64,000 nucleotides of DNA, taken from contig JAPTMU010000166.1 of NCBI GenBank assembly GCA_028583405.1, positions 217,001 to 281,000 on the forward strand. The letters run 5' to 3'. The notes under the pieces were generated by a model that did not search any database, was not told where the DNA came from, and saw only the letters and a program-made list of their open reading frames with translations. Shown here piece after piece: positions 58,535 through 64,000 of the stretch. The stretch is from Pogonophryne albipinna (Eukaryota > Chordata > Actinopteri > Perciformes > Artedidraconidae). Within the stretch, counting starts at the first letter, position 1. Each line of letters opens with the position of its first letter. The position numbers were made by a program, and so were the translations under genes.

Positions 58535-59040
58535 AAACGAGGCAATTAAAATCCAGAGAAATCCAATTGAATAAAAAACCCAAATACACGTTCTGTTTAA
58601 AGTCACCAGGTGGAGGTCACATCTCCTGAAAAATAAACTTTGACATCCAACTGAGCTAAAAGTAAAGACAGGTTTTGTTTTTATTTAGGGTCACATTTTA
58701 CTGCAAACCTTCCTGATTGTAAACTTTGACGTCTTGTATTTAACGCAGACATATTTGGGTTTACCCTAATTTACCCAGAATTACCCTGTAGATATTTTGC
58801 ACGTGACAAACACATATTTAAACCAAGGCAATTCAAATCCTAAAAAATCCAATTGAAAATACATTTCTGTTTAAAGTCACCAGGTGGAGGTCACATCTCC
58901 TGAAATATAAACTTTGACATCCAATTGAACTAAAAGTAAAGAGAGGTTTTATTTGTATTTAGCACTTAGGTCACATTTTACTGCAAACCTTCCTGATTGT
59001 AAACTTTGACGTCTTGTATTTTACGCACAGATATTTGGGT
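58535..59040 (+). repeat. Direct tandem duplication of about 240 bp
   Basis: AGTCACCAGGTGGAGGTCAC occurs at 58,601 and 58,875 (274-bp spacing). Flanking blocks AACTTTGACATCCAA, GTCACATTTTACTGCAAACC, GTAAACTTTGACGTCTTG and TATTTGGGTTTACCCT are shared. It lies directly upstream of the CpG-rich block. Confidence 0.88.
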
Positions 59041-59853
59041 TTACCCTCACCCCATACACCCCCCCCTCTCTCTCCCCCCCCTCCCCCCTCCGTCGGCCTC
59101 GCGCTGCCCCGTCACTTTCCCCGGTGAAGCTGCTAATCCCCTGCGTCCCTGCTTCACTCTGAGCCCGGATTTAATTCCTCTAAACCCCCAGCTGCCGCCC
59201 TGCTTTACTCACGGAGCTCCGCAGCCTGCACCGGGTTTTAATAATTCACCAGCCCGCCTTTCGCTGCTGCTGCCCGGCCTGGAGGAGCAGCAGGACCGAC
59301 CCCCTCTCCGCGGTTCTTCCCCGGATCTCTCCACTGTAACTTCCCGTGTAAAGGAGCGGGTGGAGCGAAAGGAAAACCCCGAATCAGGAAAGGAAAGGAA
59401 AGGAAAGAGGAAGCGTTACGCAGGAGGAACAGCTGATCCGAAGAGCGCGTAACTCCGGATCTGTCACTCGGGTTTTAGTAGGGGAGTGTGTCGGTGGTGC
59501 AGCGCGCGCGGGATATTACCGGAACCGGGACAGACTGCAGAGCGAGAGAGAGAGAGGAGGAAGGCTTTTCATGGAGATATCCTGAGTTATAAAGCACCTT
59601 GCATTGGATTAAACCGCGCGGCGCTGCTCTGGCTGAGAGGACGGTTCGAAATCAGAAAATAAAATGCACACCGGGCTCCATTAGGGTTGTTTTGCTTCCG
59701 GTACAATAAGGCCAAGCAGCAGCAGGAGGAGAAGAAGAAGAAGAGACACAAGAGAACTTTCTCTCTCACACTTTTTTTTTTTTGGAAGCCGAACTTTTGA
59801 GAGTGGAAAATGGGTCTTTGAGAGAGTTTGGCACATTTCCCTTCACCACAATG
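59041..59853 (+). promoter_or_regulatory. CpG-rich promoter and 5' exon ending ATG|gt
   Basis: GC- and CpG-rich block in an AT-rich setting, with GCAGCGCGCGCGGG, GAGCGAGAGAGAGAG and purine-rich leader sequence. It ends at CACAATG|gtacgtg (donor after 59,853). The ATG here would be the first codon of a protein encoded further downstream. No other exon is visible before the window edge, as expected for a long first intron. The gene is unknown. The 148-codon frame at 59,006 is compositional. Confidence 0.5.
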
Positions 59854-62490
<2,637 letters not shown>

Positions 62491-62910
62491 TGGTTTTCCA
62501 GTCTTGGCTGTTGCTGCCAGTGATGTCATCCTCTCGCTGTATACAGCATTTGAAGCCATTATGTTTGTCCTGGCCTTGACGTTTCTCTGGAAAAATAAAT
62601 AAGGCTTGGAGCAGGATCATCAGGCCGGGATCGTGTGGTTTGTTTGCCTCGGTTTAAAGACGGAAACTCTGCTATACGTTTGAACAGCGTAAATATTAGT
62701 GAACTCAGATGGCTCGGTCAGGTTTAGCAGAGGAGCTATGGAGGACATATGTGATGCATTCCTTGGTGTGACATTCATGTTGCACTAAATGATTCAGGCC
62801 TATTTACTGTCTCAAAGTCGAGGCTTTTTCAGAATGTGTTTTTGGTTGTTAGCCTGAAATAAGGTCTGTGGTTAACACAAGCTGAAGAGATTTAAATTTA
62901 GATTTAAATC
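62491..62910. other. gene-free stretch ending in host-element flank
   Basis: 62,835-62,895 (TTTTTGGTTGTTAGCCTGAA, AACACAAGCTGAAGAGATTT) is the flank of the 72-bp host element. Nothing else is recognised. Confidence 0.5.
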
Positions 62911-64000
62911 CGCCTTTAGCTTAGCGGTGGTGACGTGAAGTCATGTGACAGTGCTGTAGTTCGTTTATATCCCAACATTAGCCACCTTTAGCTTAGCGGT
63001 GGTGACGTGAAGTCATGTGACCGTGCTGTAGTTCCTTTATAGCCCACCATTAGCCACCTTTAGCTTAGCGGTGGTGACGTGAAGTCATGTGACCATGCTG
63101 TAGTTCCTTTATAGCCCACCATTAGCCACCTTTAGCTTAGCGGTGGTGACGTGAAGTCATGTGACCGTGCTGTAGTTCCTTTATAGCCCAACATTAGCCG
63201 CCTTTAGCTTAGCGGTGGTGAGGTGAAGTCATGTGACCGTGCTGTAGTTCCTTTATAGCCCAACATTAGCCGCCTTTAGCTTAGCGGTGGTGACGTGAAG
63301 TCATGTGACCGTGCTGTAGTTCGTTTATATCCCAACATTAGCCACCTTTAGCTTAGCGGTGGTGAAGTGAAGTCATGTGACCGTGCTGTAGTTCCTTTAT
63401 AGCCCAACATTAGCCGCCTTTAGCTTAGCGGTGGTGACGTGAAGTCATGTGACCGTGCTGTAGTTCCTTTATAGCCCAACATTAGCCGCCTTTAGCTTAG
63501 CGGTGGTGACGTGAAGTCATGTGACCGTGCTGTAGTTCGTCTATAGCCCAACATTAGCCGCCTTTAGCTTAGCGGTGGTGACGTGAAGTCATGTGACCGT
63601 GCTGTAGTTCCTTTATAGCCCAACATTAGCCGCCTTTAGCTTAGCGGTGGTGAGGTGAAGTCATGTGACCTTGCTGTAGTTCCTTTATAGCCCAACATTA
63701 GCCGCCTTTAGCTTAGCGGTGGTGACGTGAAGTCATGTGACCGTGCTGTAGTTCGTTTATATCCCAACATTAGCCGCCTTTAGCTTAGCGGTGGTGACGT
63801 GAAGTCATGTGACCGTGCTGTAGTTCCTTTATAGCCCAACATTAGCCACCTTTAGCTTAGCGGTGGTGACGTGAAGTCATGTGACCGTGCTGTAGTTCCT
63901 TTATAGCCCAACATTAGCCGCCTTTAGCTTAGCGGTGGTGACGTGAAGTCATGTGACCGTGCTGTAGTTCGTCTATAGCCCAACATTAGCCGCCTTTAGC
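62911..64000 (-). repeat. 72-bp minisatellite, right-edge array K
   Basis: At least 15 copies in reverse orientation, running off the window. Units vary by TTCGTTTATATCC/TTCCTTTATAGCC and GACGTG/GAGGTG. The left-edge array is in the opposite orientation. Confidence 0.97.

Noticed and set aside
59006..59452. 148-codon proline-rich protein in the CpG block
   Set aside because: Composition-driven frame with no domain, overlapping a probable 5' UTR. The splice donor after ATG at 59,853 is the better model.

Overview
This window is genomic DNA from a ray-finned (teleost) fish, most likely a percomorph. The evidence is a fish-type TRIM gene of the finTRIM class, a two-Ig-domain immune receptor with phase-1 introns, very long CA/GT microsatellites, and many transposon families typical of teleosts (hAT, Harbinger-like, LINE, SINE, LTR). 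It is an accessory, repeat-dominated region: roughly 30% of the bases lie in long tandem arrays, and most long open reading frames are only those arrays read as protein.

Layout. 1-3,100: a 72-bp minisatellite, then a 57-bp minisatellite nested in a MITE. 3,165-4,030: Harbinger-like element with a MADF exon. 4,359-9,218 (minus): Ig-superfamily receptor (signal peptide, two V-type Ig domains, Thr/Pro-rich stalk, transmembrane segment, basic short tail), its introns holding a MITE and a LINE fragment. 9,484-10,985: CCTCC-type array just upstream of that gene. 12,459-13,850: minus-strand LTR and 3' internal part of an LTR retrotransposon. 14,210-14,520: a diverged duplicate of the receptor's first intron. 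14,879-15,954: hAT element. 17,805-19,470 (minus): finTRIM gene (RING, B-box, coiled coil, B30.2) with a one-base frameshift. 20,357-20,814: LTR-like sequence.

23,148-50,659 is a succession of transposons and the minisatellites that grew inside them: 57-bp arrays (23.1, 25.7 and 42.9 kb), a 37-bp array (30.7 kb), a 33-bp array of about 96 units with higher-order structure (32.7 kb), hAT elements with intact 8-bp target duplications (29.2 and 38.2 kb), and a 5.2-kb hAT-like element swollen by about 127 copies of another 37-bp unit (45.4 kb). 51,930-53,760 and 62,911-64,000 carry the 72-bp minisatellite again.

54,000-62,000 is largely single-copy, with candidate isolated exons (54.2 kb minus, 56.3 kb plus), a tandem duplication at 58.5-59.0 kb, and a CpG-rich block whose last exon ends ATG|gt at 59,853, suggesting the 5' end of a plus-strand gene that continues out of the window.

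The immune genes and the transposons are not an operon or pathway. The main theme is repeated birth of minisatellites from the ends or interiors of non-autonomous DNA transposons, beside a small immune gene neighbourhood.
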